In this document: positions 54,246-63,303 of the stretch, piece by piece | How positions within the stretch are numbered: the first letter of the stretch is position 1 | How the letters are laid out: each line of letters begins with the position of its first letter | Assembly (NCBI RefSeq): GCF_900130055.1 | Contig: NZ_FQXU01000005.1 | Location: forward strand, 1-64,000 | Direction: 5' to 3' | Length of the DNA: 64,000 bases | DNA from: Clostridium intestinale DSM 6191 | GTDB lineage: Bacteria > Bacillota > Clostridia > Clostridiales > Clostridiaceae | Notes under the pieces: model-generated | The model's database searches: none | Told to the model about the DNA's origin: nothing | What the model saw: only the letters and a program-made list of their open reading frames with translations | Translations under genes and position numbers: made by a program

Positions 54246-55409
54246 ATGAAAAAATTAGAGAAAAATATTAAATTAGATTATGTATATAGATTTATATCAT
54301 CGGTAGATATAACTTCAGCTATATGGGTGTTATATCTTAGCTATAAAGGTTTTAGTTTAACTCAGATAGGACTTGTGGAAGGTATATTTCATGTAGCTAA
54401 GTTTATGTTTGAGATACCTACAGGAGCTATTGCAGATATTTGGGGAAGAAAAAATTCCTTAATAGCTTCAAGAGTTTTGGCATTTTTATCGAGCTTGATT
54501 ATGATTTTTGGAAACAGCTTTGGAGAAATAGCATTAGGGTTTATTATTTCTGCAGCATCCTTAAGTTTAAACTCTGGTTCTGAAGAGGCTTTAGTATATG
54601 ACTCATTAAAAGCTTTAGGAAAAGAAGAAGAGTATATAAAAGTTAATGGTATTTTAAATTTCTTAATTGAAGTTGCACAGATTCTTGCAGTTTTTATTGG
54701 TGGTGTATTATCAGATATTAATTTCCAACTAAGTTATGGAGTAGCTGCCATTATATCATTAGCTTCACTTTTAATATCCTTAGGTTTTTATGAAAGTAAT
54801 AAGAGTAACTTAAATGAAAAAGATATTATTAAGATACATTTTAAAGAATGTTTTAGAATAATAAAAAATGAAAAAAGACTTATGAAAATAATGATCTACT
54901 TTGGAATATTATTTTCTATAGATACAACAGCTCATTTTTATATGCAGGAGTATCTGAGTTCAATGGACTTTACTAGAAGCGAAATAGCAGGCATATTCGT
55001 TATTAAAGGAATACTGTCAGCTATAGGTTCTAAATATGCTTATATATTTCATGATAAGTTAGGTAAAAAAGGAGTTATGAAGTTTGTTTCTATAATTACA
55101 GGGATATTACTTATGGTAATGTATCTTAAAGGGGTAACAGCAATAATATCATTTGTATTAATGGGAGCTATGATAGGTGCTGCATATCCTTTAAGTTCAA
55201 ATTATATAAATGAACTTATACCGTCAGAACAAAGAGCAACATTGATTTCACTTGATAGTATGCTTTTTTCCTTCTTAATGATAGGAATTTTTCCAGCAGT
55301 AGGATTTGCAGCTCAGCATTTATCTATGGGATTAACTTTTATGATTTTGGGATTTATATTGATAGTAGAAGTAATTGCAGCTTTTTATTATAATAGAGAT
55401 AGTAATTAA
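54246..55409 (+). CDS. MFS exporter
   Basis: A 387-residue protein with about 12 membrane helices. FEIPTGAIADIWGRKNSL is the MFS loop 2-3 motif (motif A, GxxADxxGRK), which marks proton-driven transporters, many of them drug exporters. ATG at 54246 is used; the in-frame TTG at 54231 lies in the GGGAGG ribosome site. It heads an operon with a flavoprotein and an ABC-F ATPase, and its ribosome site is part of the attenuator upstream. Export of a ribosome-targeting antibiotic is the best guess. Confidence 0.82.
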   Translation: MKKLEKNIKLDYVYRFISSVDITSAIWVLYLSYKGFSLTQIGLVEGIFHVAKFMFEIPTGAIADIWGRKNSLIASRVLAFLSSLIMIFGNSFGEIALGFIISAASLSLNSGSEEALVYDSLKALGKEEEYIKVNGILNFLIEVAQILAVFIGGVLSDINFQLSYGVAAIISLASLLISLGFYESNKSNLNEKDIIKIHFKECFRIIKNEKRLMKIMIYFGILFSIDTTAHFYMQEYLSSMDFTRSEIAGIFVIKGILSAIGSKYAYIFHDKLGKKGVMKFVSIITGILLMVMYLKGVTAIISFVLMGAMIGAAYPLSSNYINELIPSEQRATLISLDSMLFSFLMIGIFPAVGFAAQHLSMGLTFMILGFILIVEVIAAFYYNRDSN

Positions 55410-55424
55410 ATATGAGAGGTTAAA

Positions 55425-56162
55425 ATGAAAAGAATATTGCTTCTAAATTCAAGCTTTAGAAAAAAGAATACTTTTAGATTACTTCAAAATATAGGCAATG
55501 TACTTAAGGATAAAGGCTTTCAAGTAGAATGTATAAATATAAATCAATATGAAATAAAAGGCTGTAGAGGTTGTGAACAGTGTATCCAAAAGGATAGCCC
55601 TTGCTTTATTAAAGACGGGGCCGAAGAATTAATAAAAAAGATCACAGAATACGATGGGATTGTTATTGGAACTCCTGTGTATATGGGAAGCTTTAGCGGA
55701 AGTTTGAAGCTACTTATAGATAGAACCTCAAAGTGGTTTCATAGGACTGAAATAGCTGGAAAACCAGTTATACTTGTTTCTACAACTGCAGGCTCTGGCT
55801 TAAAAAACACATTAAATTCTTTGGAGAAAGTGTTAGATGGTTGGGGAGTTAATGTAGTTTCAAAAATAGGAAGAACCATATCTAAAATAGATGATCCTCT
55901 TGATAAAGGTGAACTGGACAGATTTATAAACTATGTTAATAATGGTAATAGGAGATATAAACCAAGTACAGGACAAATTATCAGTTTTAATATTAAAAAG
56001 GTTTTAGCGGAAAACATATTTCCATTAGATAAAGAATATTGGGAAAAGAAAAATTGGTTAACACAAGATTATTATTATAGTTGTAAGGTAAATCCTTTTA
56101 AAAAGATTTTGGGAAAGGGCTTTTACAAGATGATGAAAACAAAGATTAAGCCTATTAAATAA
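55425..56162 (+). CDS. Flavodoxin-like NAD(P)H:FMN oxidoreductase
   Basis: A 245-residue enzyme. MKRILLLNSSFRKKNTFRLL begins the FMN phosphate loop, GCRGCEQCIQKDSPCF is a Cys cluster typical of the iron-sulfur or thiol-containing branch, and GTPVYMGSFSGSLKLLIDR is the second flavin site. The C-terminal 60 residues are an added basic tail (FKKILGKGFYKMM). It lies 15 nt after the MFS gene and 11 nt before the ABC-F gene. Confidence 0.82.
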   Translation: MKRILLLNSSFRKKNTFRLLQNIGNVLKDKGFQVECININQYEIKGCRGCEQCIQKDSPCFIKDGAEELIKKITEYDGIVIGTPVYMGSFSGSLKLLIDRTSKWFHRTEIAGKPVILVSTTAGSGLKNTLNSLEKVLDGWGVNVVSKIGRTISKIDDPLDKGELDRFINYVNNGNRRYKPSTGQIISFNIKKVLAENIFPLDKEYWEKKNWLTQDYYYSCKVNPFKKILGKGFYKMMKTKIKPIK

Positions 56163-56173
56163 AGGAGATTGTT

Positions 56174-58087
56174 ATGAATTTAATCACACTAGAAAACATA
56201 AGCAAAAGCTATAGTGAAAAGATACTTTTAGATAATATATCATTAGGGATAAATGATGGAGATAAAATAGGACTTATAGGCATAAATGGTGCAGGTAAGT
56301 CAACTTTATTGAAAATAATAGGAGGAAGAGAAGAATTCTTTGAAGGTAATATTTCTAAAGTAAGAAATATGAGAATAGAGTATCTATCTCAAACTCAGGA
56401 CTTCTCAGAAGGAGCTACAGTATTAGAGCAGGTATTTAAAGGTGATACCGTGGAGATGAAGCTTCTTATGGAATATGAAGATATATTGAAGTATATAGAA
56501 GAAGGTCATATTGATAAATATCAAGATAGACTTATATATATCCAAGGACAAATTGAGGCTTTAAATCTATGGGACTTAGAGAGTGAAGCTAAAATTATAT
56601 TAAATAAGCTTGGAATAACTAACTATCATGAAAAGGTAATGAATCTTTCAGGAGGACAAAAAAAGAGAGTAGCCTTAGCTTCAGCTCTTATAACACCTTG
56701 TGAACTTTTAATATTAGATGAGCCTACAAACCACCTAGATAGTGATAGTATAGAATGGCTTGAAGAGTATTTGAATTCTAGAAAGGGTGCTCTTATTATG
56801 ATAACCCATGATAGATACTTTTTAGATAGAGTAACTAACAGAATAATAGAATTAGATAGGGGAACGTTATATACCTATCAAGGTAATTACTCAGAATTTT
56901 TAGAGAAAAAGGCAGAAAGATTAGAACGTGAAAAAACTGAAGAAGATAAAAGAGCAAGTTTAATTAGAGAAGAATTAAAATGGGTTAAAAGAGGAGCGAA
57001 AGCTAGAACCACAAAACAAAAAGCTAGACTTCAAAGGTTTGATGATCTTGTGAATTATGAATACATAGAACCTAGAGGTAATGTAGAACTTAGTTTAGTT
57101 GGAACGAGGCTAGGTAACAAAGGCGTTGAGCTTACTACTATAAATAAAGCATTTGGAGATAAGGTTTTAATTAAAGACTTTTCTTACAACTTCGTAAAAG
57201 GAGATAGAGTAGGGATAGTTGGAAACAATGGTATGGGAAAAACCACTCTTATAAATATAATAAGTGGCAAGTTATCTCAAGATAGCGGAGAAATAGATAT
57301 GGGGGAAACGGTAAAGGTAGGATGTTTTTCTCAAGATAGCTTAAGCATGGATGAAAATATGAGAGTTATAGATTACGTAAAAGAAGGCGGAGAAATAATA
57401 CCAGTAGCAAATGGATTTAAAATAACAGCATCTCAGATGTGTGAAAGATTTTTGTTTGATGGAACAATGCAATATACTCCTATAGGGAAATTATCAGGAG
57501 GAGAAAGAAGAAGACTTCAGCTGTTAAGAGTTTTAATGGAAGCACCTAATGTCCTTATATTAGATGAGCCTACTAATGATCTAGATATAGATACTCTTCA
57601 AATATTAGAGAACTTTTTAGATGATTTTGGAGGAATACTTCTTATAGTATCCCATGATAGATATTTCCTAGATAGACTTTGTCATAAGATTTTTGCTTAT
57701 GAAGGTAGTGGGAAAATTAAAGAATATACAGGTAACTTTAGTGATTATTTAATTAAAAGAGAATTAGGTAATACTGAAGCTCCAGATTCAAAAAATTCAT
57801 ATAAGGAAACTAAGAAGGAAAGAGTAAAAAATAAAGATGAAAGACCTAAGTTTTCATTTAAAGAACAGAAGGAATACGAACAAATTGATGAAGTAATAGA
57901 ATCAGTAGAAAATAAAATTTCTAAGGTAGAAAAAGATATAGAAAATACCGTAACTGACTATGAAAAACTTCAAAAACTTATAAAAGAAAAAGAAGAGCTT
58001 GAGTTAGAATTGGCTGAAAAGTATGAGCGCTGGGAATACTTAAATGAATTAGCTCAAAGAATAGAAGAATATAACTCAAATAAATAG
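56174..58087 (+). CDS. ABC-F family ATPase (Uup-like)
   Basis: A 637-residue cytoplasmic protein with two ABC ATPase domains and no membrane part. The first has GINGAGKSTLLK, LSGGQKKRVALA and LLILDEPTNHLD; the second GNNGMGKTTL, LSGGERRRLQLL and LILDEPTNDLD. The linker (KRGAKARTTKQKARLQRFDDL region) and a C-terminal coiled coil (about 560-637) match the ABC-F/Uup plan. ABC-F proteins act on ribosomes, some giving resistance to antibiotics. Its place in an operon behind a ribosome-stalling type leader favours that role, but housekeeping Uup is also possible. Confidence 0.85.
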   Translation: MNLITLENISKSYSEKILLDNISLGINDGDKIGLIGINGAGKSTLLKIIGGREEFFEGNISKVRNMRIEYLSQTQDFSEGATVLEQVFKGDTVEMKLLMEYEDILKYIEEGHIDKYQDRLIYIQGQIEALNLWDLESEAKIILNKLGITNYHEKVMNLSGGQKKRVALASALITPCELLILDEPTNHLDSDSIEWLEEYLNSRKGALIMITHDRYFLDRVTNRIIELDRGTLYTYQGNYSEFLEKKAERLEREKTEEDKRASLIREELKWVKRGAKARTTKQKARLQRFDDLVNYEYIEPRGNVELSLVGTRLGNKGVELTTINKAFGDKVLIKDFSYNFVKGDRVGIVGNNGMGKTTLINIISGKLSQDSGEIDMGETVKVGCFSQDSLSMDENMRVIDYVKEGGEIIPVANGFKITASQMCERFLFDGTMQYTPIGKLSGGERRRLQLLRVLMEAPNVLILDEPTNDLDIDTLQILENFLDDFGGILLIVSHDRYFLDRLCHKIFAYEGSGKIKEYTGNFSDYLIKRELGNTEAPDSKNSYKETKKERVKNKDERPKFSFKEQKEYEQIDEVIESVENKISKVEKDIENTVTDYEKLQKLIKEKEELELELAEKYERWEYLNELAQRIEEYNSNK

Positions 58088-58114
58088 AACTGGATATAAA
58101 TCCAGTTCTATTTA
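58086..58114. terminator. Two-way terminator between convergent operons
   Basis: AGAACTGGAT (58086-58095) pairs perfectly with ATCCAGTTCT (58100-58109) over a 4-nt loop, with T-rich sequence after it. It overlaps the ABC-F stop codon and also ends the minus-strand PspA operon. Confidence 0.85.
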
Positions 58115-58116
58115 TT

Positions 58117-58770
58117 TTAAGCTTCTAAGGTTTCAAACCTTTGAGATATAAAGTTAAATTCATCTTCATCAGTTATCTCACCATAGGTATCTTCTTTAAT
58201 ACCAGCATAAAGATATAAAATATATCTGTCATTAATATCCCTGATATTTTCTATGATGATATATTCTTGATCTTTTTCACAGTCCTCTAAGGTAGCTAAA
58301 ACCTTAAATTTATCCTCTTTTCCAGTATCATTGTTGGTTAAATCTAAAGTAAAGTTATCATGAACTCTAACATTTAACTTATTATGGTCACAGGATTTTA
58401 TATGAGAATTTCTTCTGCAACTAGTACAAGTTTTGAAAGAACACTCAACTACACAATTAAAACAAGCACATTTTGAGCAGTTTTCTAATTGAGTAAAAGT
58501 TTCTCTATTAGAAGCCTTATAGGAATTGATTTTCCCTTCATCAGGAGAGGTAAATCTACTAAAGAAACCTTTTTTATTAGATTTTTGTTCCTCTTCTTCT
58601 AAAAGCTTCATGTAGTCTTTAAGAACTTTTCCTTTAGCATAGAACTTTTTTCTTTTTAAAAAATCCTCAGAGAGGAAGGGAGAAATGTTGTCAATAGCAT
58701 AATATATGTCAGTGTATATCTTTCCCCATCTTTCCTTCTCCTTAGTAATTATTTCAAAGTCACTTTTCAT
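58117..58770 (-). CDS. Cys-rich protein next to PspA, function unknown
   Basis: A 217-residue soluble protein. The first 90 residues are charged and helical. The middle has a dense Cys cluster (CSKCACFNCVVEC, then CTSCRR and CDH), probably binding zinc or an iron-sulfur cluster. The last 90 residues look like a small beta-rich domain (VHDNFTLDLTNND, EYIIIENIRD). I do not know the family. It is the last gene of the minus-strand run, 24 nt after PspA, which suggests a role in the same envelope response. Confidence 0.7.
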   Translation of the reverse strand: MKSDFEIITKEKERWGKIYTDIYYAIDNISPFLSEDFLKRKKFYAKGKVLKDYMKLLEEEEQKSNKKGFFSRFTSPDEGKINSYKASNRETFTQLENCSKCACFNCVVECSFKTCTSCRRNSHIKSCDHNKLNVRVHDNFTLDLTNNDTGKEDKFKVLATLEDCEKDQEYIIIENIRDINDRYILYLYAGIKEDTYGEITDEDEFNFISQRFETLEA

Positions 58771-58794
58771 CTGCTTCCCACCAAACTAATAAAA

Positions 58795-59451
58795 TTAAGC
58801 ATTATTATTTTTATATTTTTCAAGTTCTAAATCTAAATCAGTTTCGTCTAATTTTTCAAATTCAGATTCAAAATCATCAACATCTCTTAATTCTCCAAGA
58901 CCTGTAGCTAAAGATTCTTTTCTTTGAATTTTTCTCTCTATAGCATCAAGTTGAATAGTGTTAGTTTTTGTTTGAACATTTGCAAGTATTTCATTAACCT
59001 TTTGAGATGCTTCAGCAGTAGAGTATCTAGCAGCAGCTTCATCTCTATATTGTCTAGTTTTTGAAATCTCTTCTTCTAAAGCAGCTAGGTTTTTCTTAAT
59101 AGTATCTGCCTGTGATTTAGCAGCTTCATAGCTTTCTTTAAGAGAAGTCACTTTTTTATCAGCCTCAAGTTTTCTTTGAAGAGCACGTTTTGCTAAATCT
59201 TCATTGTTTTTGGAAAGAGCAAGCTTTACCTTATCTTCATAATCCTGAACTTCTTTTTCAGCTGTGTCTAATCTTTTCTTTATTTCGTGAGCATTTCCTA
59301 TAATTTGAGCTGAGTTTAGTTTAGCTTTTGAAAGCTGATCTTCCATATCTCTAAGTTTTTGATCTAATAATTCTATTGGATTTTCCACCTCGTCTAATGC
59401 ATTGTTAACTTTTGCTTTAAAAATATTTGATATTCTTGTAAATACTCCCAT
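58795..59451 (-). CDS. pspA: PspA/IM30-family membrane-stress protein
   Basis: A 218-residue, almost wholly helical protein. MGVFTRISNIFKAKVNNAL is the amphipathic N-terminal helix that binds membrane, NPIELLDQKLRDMEDQL follows as in the family, and long coiled coils make up the rest. PspA/IM30 proteins form rods or rings on damaged membrane (ESCRT-III relatives). The end is acidic (DLDLELEKY). AGGAGG lies about 11 nt before the ATG. The Ser-rich gene lies just upstream and the Cys-rich gene just downstream. Confidence 0.92.
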   Translation of the reverse strand: MGVFTRISNIFKAKVNNALDEVENPIELLDQKLRDMEDQLSKAKLNSAQIIGNAHEIKKRLDTAEKEVQDYEDKVKLALSKNNEDLAKRALQRKLEADKKVTSLKESYEAAKSQADTIKKNLAALEEEISKTRQYRDEAAARYSTAEASQKVNEILANVQTKTNTIQLDAIERKIQRKESLATGLGELRDVDDFESEFEKLDETDLDLELEKYKNNNA

Positions 59452-59472
59452 GATAATTGTTACCTCCTAAAA

Positions 59473-60156
59473 TTAAAATTTAATCATTTTTATAATGTAA
59501 ATTACTAAAAAAACTACCGCTATTGCAATTATAATCTTTATAAAAAATGCAAAAGGGTTACTGCTTGAATATCCTCTAAAGGGACTAAAGTAACTAGAGG
59601 ATGAGACTCTTCCAAATATAGGAATGCTCCAGGATGATCCACCACTAGAACCGCTGTTACCAGATGAATTTGTTTGGGAACTACTTTCAGTTTTTTCTTC
59701 ATCTTTAGGTTTACTAGTGGAAAAGCTTCCAGACTTAGTCCCACTTGATGATGAGTTTGAAGAAGAACTACTTGACCCCGATTCATATTTTGATGGTGAA
59801 TCAGTAGTACTGCCACTGCTTTTTGAGGAACCGCTACTTCCAGAAAATGATCCTGATTTAGTTCCACTAGATGAACTACTAGAGCTTGATTTTGAGCTAG
59901 AACTGGAACTTGACTTAGAGCCAGAACCTGAACTGCTAAAGCTTCCTGATTTTGTGGAGCTTTTGGCCTTTGAAGCACCAGTAGATTTACTAGAAGATTT
60001 AAAAGAACCACTTTTGGATTTAGCTGCTGCATAAGCAGACTCACCCTTAACTCCATTTTCAAAAACATTTCCAACATCTAAAGATATTGAAGTGAAAATA
60101 AAAATGAAAGTTAGTACAAATGTTAGGATTAAACTTTTCTTTCTATTATTTTTGAT
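59473..60156 (-). CDS. Ser/Gly-rich secreted protein with C-terminal membrane helix, no standard start codon
   Basis: Reading the minus strand from 60156 gives an open frame of 227 codons. After the first codon it encodes KNNRKKSLILTFVLTFIFIS, a good signal peptide, then ESAYA and AAKSKSGSF, about 130 residues of Ser/Gly/Lys-rich sequence, and a last helix (FFIKIIIAIAVVFLVIYII). An in-frame stop lies just before the ribosome site and there is no ATG, GTG or TTG near the start. The codon 7 nt after AGGGGG is ATC. A strong promoter lies 40 nt upstream. Either ATC is used, or a start was lost by mutation or base error, or a -1 shift at AGAAAAG from a GTG frame supplies the start. Confidence 0.65.
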   Translation of the reverse strand: MKNNRKKSLILTFVLTFIFIFTSISLDVGNVFENGVKGESAYAAAKSKSGSFKSSSKSTGASKAKSSTKSGSFSSSGSGSKSSSSSSSKSSSSSSSSGTKSGSFSGSSGSSKSSGSTTDSPSKYESGSSSSSSNSSSSGTKSGSFSTSKPKDEEKTESSSQTNSSGNSGSSGGSSWSIPIFGRVSSSSYFSPFRGYSSSNPFAFFIKIIIAIAVVFLVIYIIKMIKF

Positions 60157-60203
60157 ATGCCCACCCCCTAATTTATCTCCTTAGAAGAATTATCCATGAG
60201 AAT

Positions 60204-60232
60204 ATTATATGGTATTATATAACCTTTAACAA
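60204..60232 (-). promoter_or_regulatory. Sigma-A promoter of the PspA operon
   Basis: On the minus strand TTGTTA (60232-60227) and TATAAT (60209-60204) are exactly 17 bp apart. Transcription should start near 60197. The remainder of the gene-free stretch 60157-60490 is A+T-rich; I see no clear promoter for the plus-strand gene in it. Confidence 0.75.
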
Positions 60233-60490
60233 GTTTGTTAATATTGCTTTTTGAAGTAAAAAAACTCCACACACCCTAAATAATTTAAATAGCTCACTAA
60301 TTCTCTATAAAACTAAAAATATCTTCTATTTACTATTATGATTCAAGATTAAATCTAATGAAAATATTTATATTTAAATTATAGCATAATAAATTATATT
60401 AATTAATGAAGAACATATTAATTGTAATAAGGATAAAGCTGATTTAAAATAATAATGTAAGTAGTTATGAACAAGTTTAGGAGTGATAAT

Positions 60491-61642
60491 ATGAATAACG
60501 AAGAAAATAACTCAATGTCTATGGCAGACCTATTAAAAGATTACGATGTCAAAAAACTTAATGTGGGAGATATAGTAAAAGGAGAAATCCTATCTATAAA
60601 TAATGATGAGGCTATGGTTAATATAAATTACTATAGAGATGGTATTGTTAGACGTAGTGAAGTTTCTCACGATGAAGTTGAAGTATCAGAGGTATTAAAT
60701 GTAGGAGATACAATAAACTTAATGATAGTAAGCTTAGATGATGGAGACGGAAATGTTTTATTATCTAAAAATAAAGCAGATGAAATTATAGCTTGGGATG
60801 AAGTAAAAGCATCCTATAAAAACAATGAAACTTTAACTTTAAAGGTTAAAGAGCAAGTAAAAGGCGGAGTTGTAGCTTTATATAAAGGTATAAGAGTATT
60901 TATTCCAGGCTCACAAGTGTCTAGAGAAAGAGGTGTAGAACTTTCTACCCTTGTAGGAAAAGAGCTAGAAGTAAGAGTAATTGAATTTGATAAAAGGGAT
61001 AAAAAGGTTGTAGCTTCAAGAAGAATTTTAGAAGAAGCACAATATAATGAAGAAAAGAAAGCTTTATGGAATTTAGTTAAAAAAGGTGAAAAAAGAGAAG
61101 GAAAAGTTACTAGAATAGCTAAGTTTGGAGCTTTTGTAGATATTGGTGGAATAGAAGGATTAGTGCATATATCTGATTTAGCTTGGGGAAGAGTTAAGAG
61201 AGTAGAAGATATTGTTTCTGTTGGAGACGTAGTTGAAGTTTACGTTGGAGATTTTGACAAAGAGAAGGAAAGATTATCTTTAGCAATAAAAGATATTAAA
61301 AAAGATCCATGGGAAGACGCAAAAGCAACTTTAAAAGTTAACGATGTTGTTACTGGAAAAGTAGTTAAGTTCTTAAACTTTGGAGCCTTTGTAGAAGTTT
61401 TACCTGGAGTTGAAGGGTTAGTTCATATAAGTGAAATAACAGAAGAGAATATAGCTAAACCATCAGATGTTTTAACAATAGGTGGAGAAGTTAAGGTGAA
61501 AATATTAGATATAAATTCTGCTGATAAAAAAATGAGCTTAAGTATCAAAGAAGCCGTAGAGAAGTCAAGAGAATATGAAAAATTTAATGATGACTTTGAA
61601 GGTGAAAGTTTAGCAGGTTTATTTAAGGATTTTAAATTCTAG
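60491..61642 (+). CDS. rpsA: Ribosomal protein S1-like RNA-binding protein
   Basis: A 383-residue protein with four S1 RNA-binding domains at about 20-90, 105-170, 190-260 and 275-345. [21 protein letters not shown] and [20 protein letters not shown] are near-consensus in the last two. Short S1 proteins of this size are usual in clostridia and help mRNA bind the ribosome. ATG at 60491 follows AGGAG by 7 nt; the earlier ATG at 60467 has no site. Confidence 0.88.
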   Translation: MNNEENNSMSMADLLKDYDVKKLNVGDIVKGEILSINNDEAMVNINYYRDGIVRRSEVSHDEVEVSEVLNVGDTINLMIVSLDDGDGNVLLSKNKADEIIAWDEVKASYKNNETLTLKVKEQVKGGVVALYKGIRVFIPGSQVSRERGVELSTLVGKELEVRVIEFDKRDKKVVASRRILEEAQYNEEKKALWNLVKKGEKREGKVTRIAKFGAFVDIGGIEGLVHISDLAWGRVKRVEDIVSVGDVVEVYVGDFDKEKERLSLAIKDIKKDPWEDAKATLKVNDVVTGKVVKFLNFGAFVEVLPGVEGLVHISEITEENIAKPSDVLTIGGEVKVKILDINSADKKMSLSIKEAVEKSREYEKFNDDFEGESLAGLFKDFKF

Positions 61643-61658
61643 TTTTTAATATATTTTA

Positions 61659-61700
61659 AAATGGCCCTTGCAATAACATTATATTGCAAGGGCCATTTGT
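61659..61700. terminator. Two-way terminator between S1 and pyruvate kinase genes
   Basis: AAATGGCCCTTGCAATA (61659-61675) pairs perfectly with TATTGCAAGGGCCATTT (61682-61698). The A and T tracts on both sides serve both convergent genes. Confidence 0.93.
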
Positions 61701-61710
61701 ATATCTTACA

Positions 61711-63129
61711 TTAAAGCTTCTCAATTTTTAGCATATTAGTTCCACCAACATGAGTAGTTGGCATTCCAGCGGCTACTAATATATTATCACCTGAGGTAGC
61801 AAGCTCAAGGCTTGAAGCCACTTTTCTTGCTTCACTTAATATTTCATCTGTGGTACTAAACATATCACAGGTTTCAGGAATTATTCCAAAGTTTAAGGAT
61901 AAGCTTCTTCTTACTTTTTCGTAAGGAGTTATTGCAACTATAGGGCAACTTGGTTTGTATTTAGATATAAGTTTTGCTGTAGCACCACTTTTAGTTGCAG
62001 CAACGATAGCTTTTGTAGGCAATATATTTGAAGTTCTACAAGCAGAGTAACTTATTGCATCTTCAAAAGCTAATAAAGAAGGTTCTCTTAAGTTGTTAGT
62101 GAATGATACATAGTCAAAATTAGCTTCAGTTTCTAAAGCTATTCTACTCATGGTTTTTGCAGCTTCTATTGGGTAACAACCGGAAGCACTTTCTCCAGAT
62201 AACATTATAGCATCTGTACCATCAAATATAGCATTACAAATATCACAAGCCTCAGCTCTAGTAGGTCTTGAATTTCTTATCATTGAGTCTAACATTTGAG
62301 TTGCTGTAATTACTATTTTTCCAGCAGAATTACACTTTCTTATAATCATTTTTTGGATTATAGGAACCTTTTCTATAGGAATTTCAACCCCCATATCACC
62401 TCTAGCTACCATGATACCGTCAGTAACTTCGATTATTGAATCTATGTTGTCTACACCTTCTTGGTTTTCAATTTTAGCTATTATTTTAATGTGTTCACCA
62501 TTGTTTTCCTTAAGGATTTTTCTTACCTCTAAAATATCAGAAGCTTTTCTTATAAAAGAAGCAGCAACAAAGTCCACGCCTTCATTACATCCAAAAATTA
62601 AATCCTGTACATCTTTTTCTGTAATAGCAGGAAGATTAATATTAACGTTAGGAACATTTACTCCTTTATGGTCTTTGATAGTACCGCCAACAACTACTTC
62701 TGTCAGAATTTCTTTTCCCTTTATTTCTTTTATCTTAAATTCTAAAAGTCCATCATCTACAAGCATAACACCGCCGACAACTACATCTTTGCAAAGAGTT
62801 TCGTAAGATATTGAACATCTTTTGTTATCACCTAAAATTTCTTCAGAACATAAAAATGAAAACTCATCTCCAACATGAAGAGTAGCTTCACCATTTATAA
62901 AATTATGAGTTCTTATCTTAGGACCTTTTATATCTAGCAGTATACTTGTAGGAGTACCTAATTCTTCTCTAAGTTTTTTTATTAAATCCATTTTCTTTCT
63001 ATGGTCATCTTGTGTGCCGTGAGAGCAATTTAATCTTGCTGCACTCATTCCTATTTTTATAAATTCTCTTAAGACATCTTCATTATCAGAAACAGGACCG
63101 ATTGTGAAGATCATTTTTGTTTTTTGCAT
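61711..63129 (-). CDS. pyk: Pyruvate kinase
   Basis: A 472-residue glycolytic enzyme converting phosphoenolpyruvate and ADP to pyruvate and ATP. KMIFTIGPVSDNE at the start, AARLNCSHG, IAKIENQEGVDN (catalytic Lys region), VARGDMGVEIP and MLSGESASG are all classic motifs. It lacks the extra C-terminal PEP-utiliser domain seen in Bacillus. ATG at 63129 follows AGAGGTGA; the longer frame from 63159 has no ribosome site. Confidence 0.97.
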   Translation of the reverse strand: MQKTKMIFTIGPVSDNEDVLREFIKIGMSAARLNCSHGTQDDHRKKMDLIKKLREELGTPTSILLDIKGPKIRTHNFINGEATLHVGDEFSFLCSEEILGDNKRCSISYETLCKDVVVGGVMLVDDGLLEFKIKEIKGKEILTEVVVGGTIKDHKGVNVPNVNINLPAITEKDVQDLIFGCNEGVDFVAASFIRKASDILEVRKILKENNGEHIKIIAKIENQEGVDNIDSIIEVTDGIMVARGDMGVEIPIEKVPIIQKMIIRKCNSAGKIVITATQMLDSMIRNSRPTRAEACDICNAIFDGTDAIMLSGESASGCYPIEAAKTMSRIALETEANFDYVSFTNNLREPSLLAFEDAISYSACRTSNILPTKAIVAATKSGATAKLISKYKPSCPIVAITPYEKVRRSLSLNFGIIPETCDMFSTTDEILSEARKVASSLELATSGDNILVAAGMPTTHVGGTNMLKIEKL

Positions 63130-63225
63130 AAAATCACCTCTACTATATTTTTCATTCAAATTATTAACTTTAGTATAAACGAATAACTTTAGATATATTA
63201 GTGAGATAATGATAGAATAAACTTG

Positions 63226-63263
63226 TTATAATATTAGGATATTATAATGTCCTAATGTTATAA
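63226..63263 (+). promoter_or_regulatory. Inverted repeat in the pyk-pepD divergent region
   Basis: TTATAATATTAGGA (63226-63239) is mirrored with one mismatch by TCCTAATGTTATAA (63250-63263). TATAAT-like boxes lie within it. It may be an operator shared by the divergent pyk and pepD genes. Confidence 0.35.
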
Positions 63264-63303
63264 TATTATAATAACATATTTTTACTGAAAGGATGATTAG
63301 TCT

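Noticed and set aside
59538-60077. Minus-strand open frame rich in Leu/Val/Gln, and a plus-strand acidic Leu/Pro-rich frame at 59624-60034
   Set aside because: Both are shadows of the Ser/Gly-rich gene on the minus strand in another frame, which has a signal peptide, promoter, ribosome site and membrane helix. The low-complexity Ser codons keep the other frames open.
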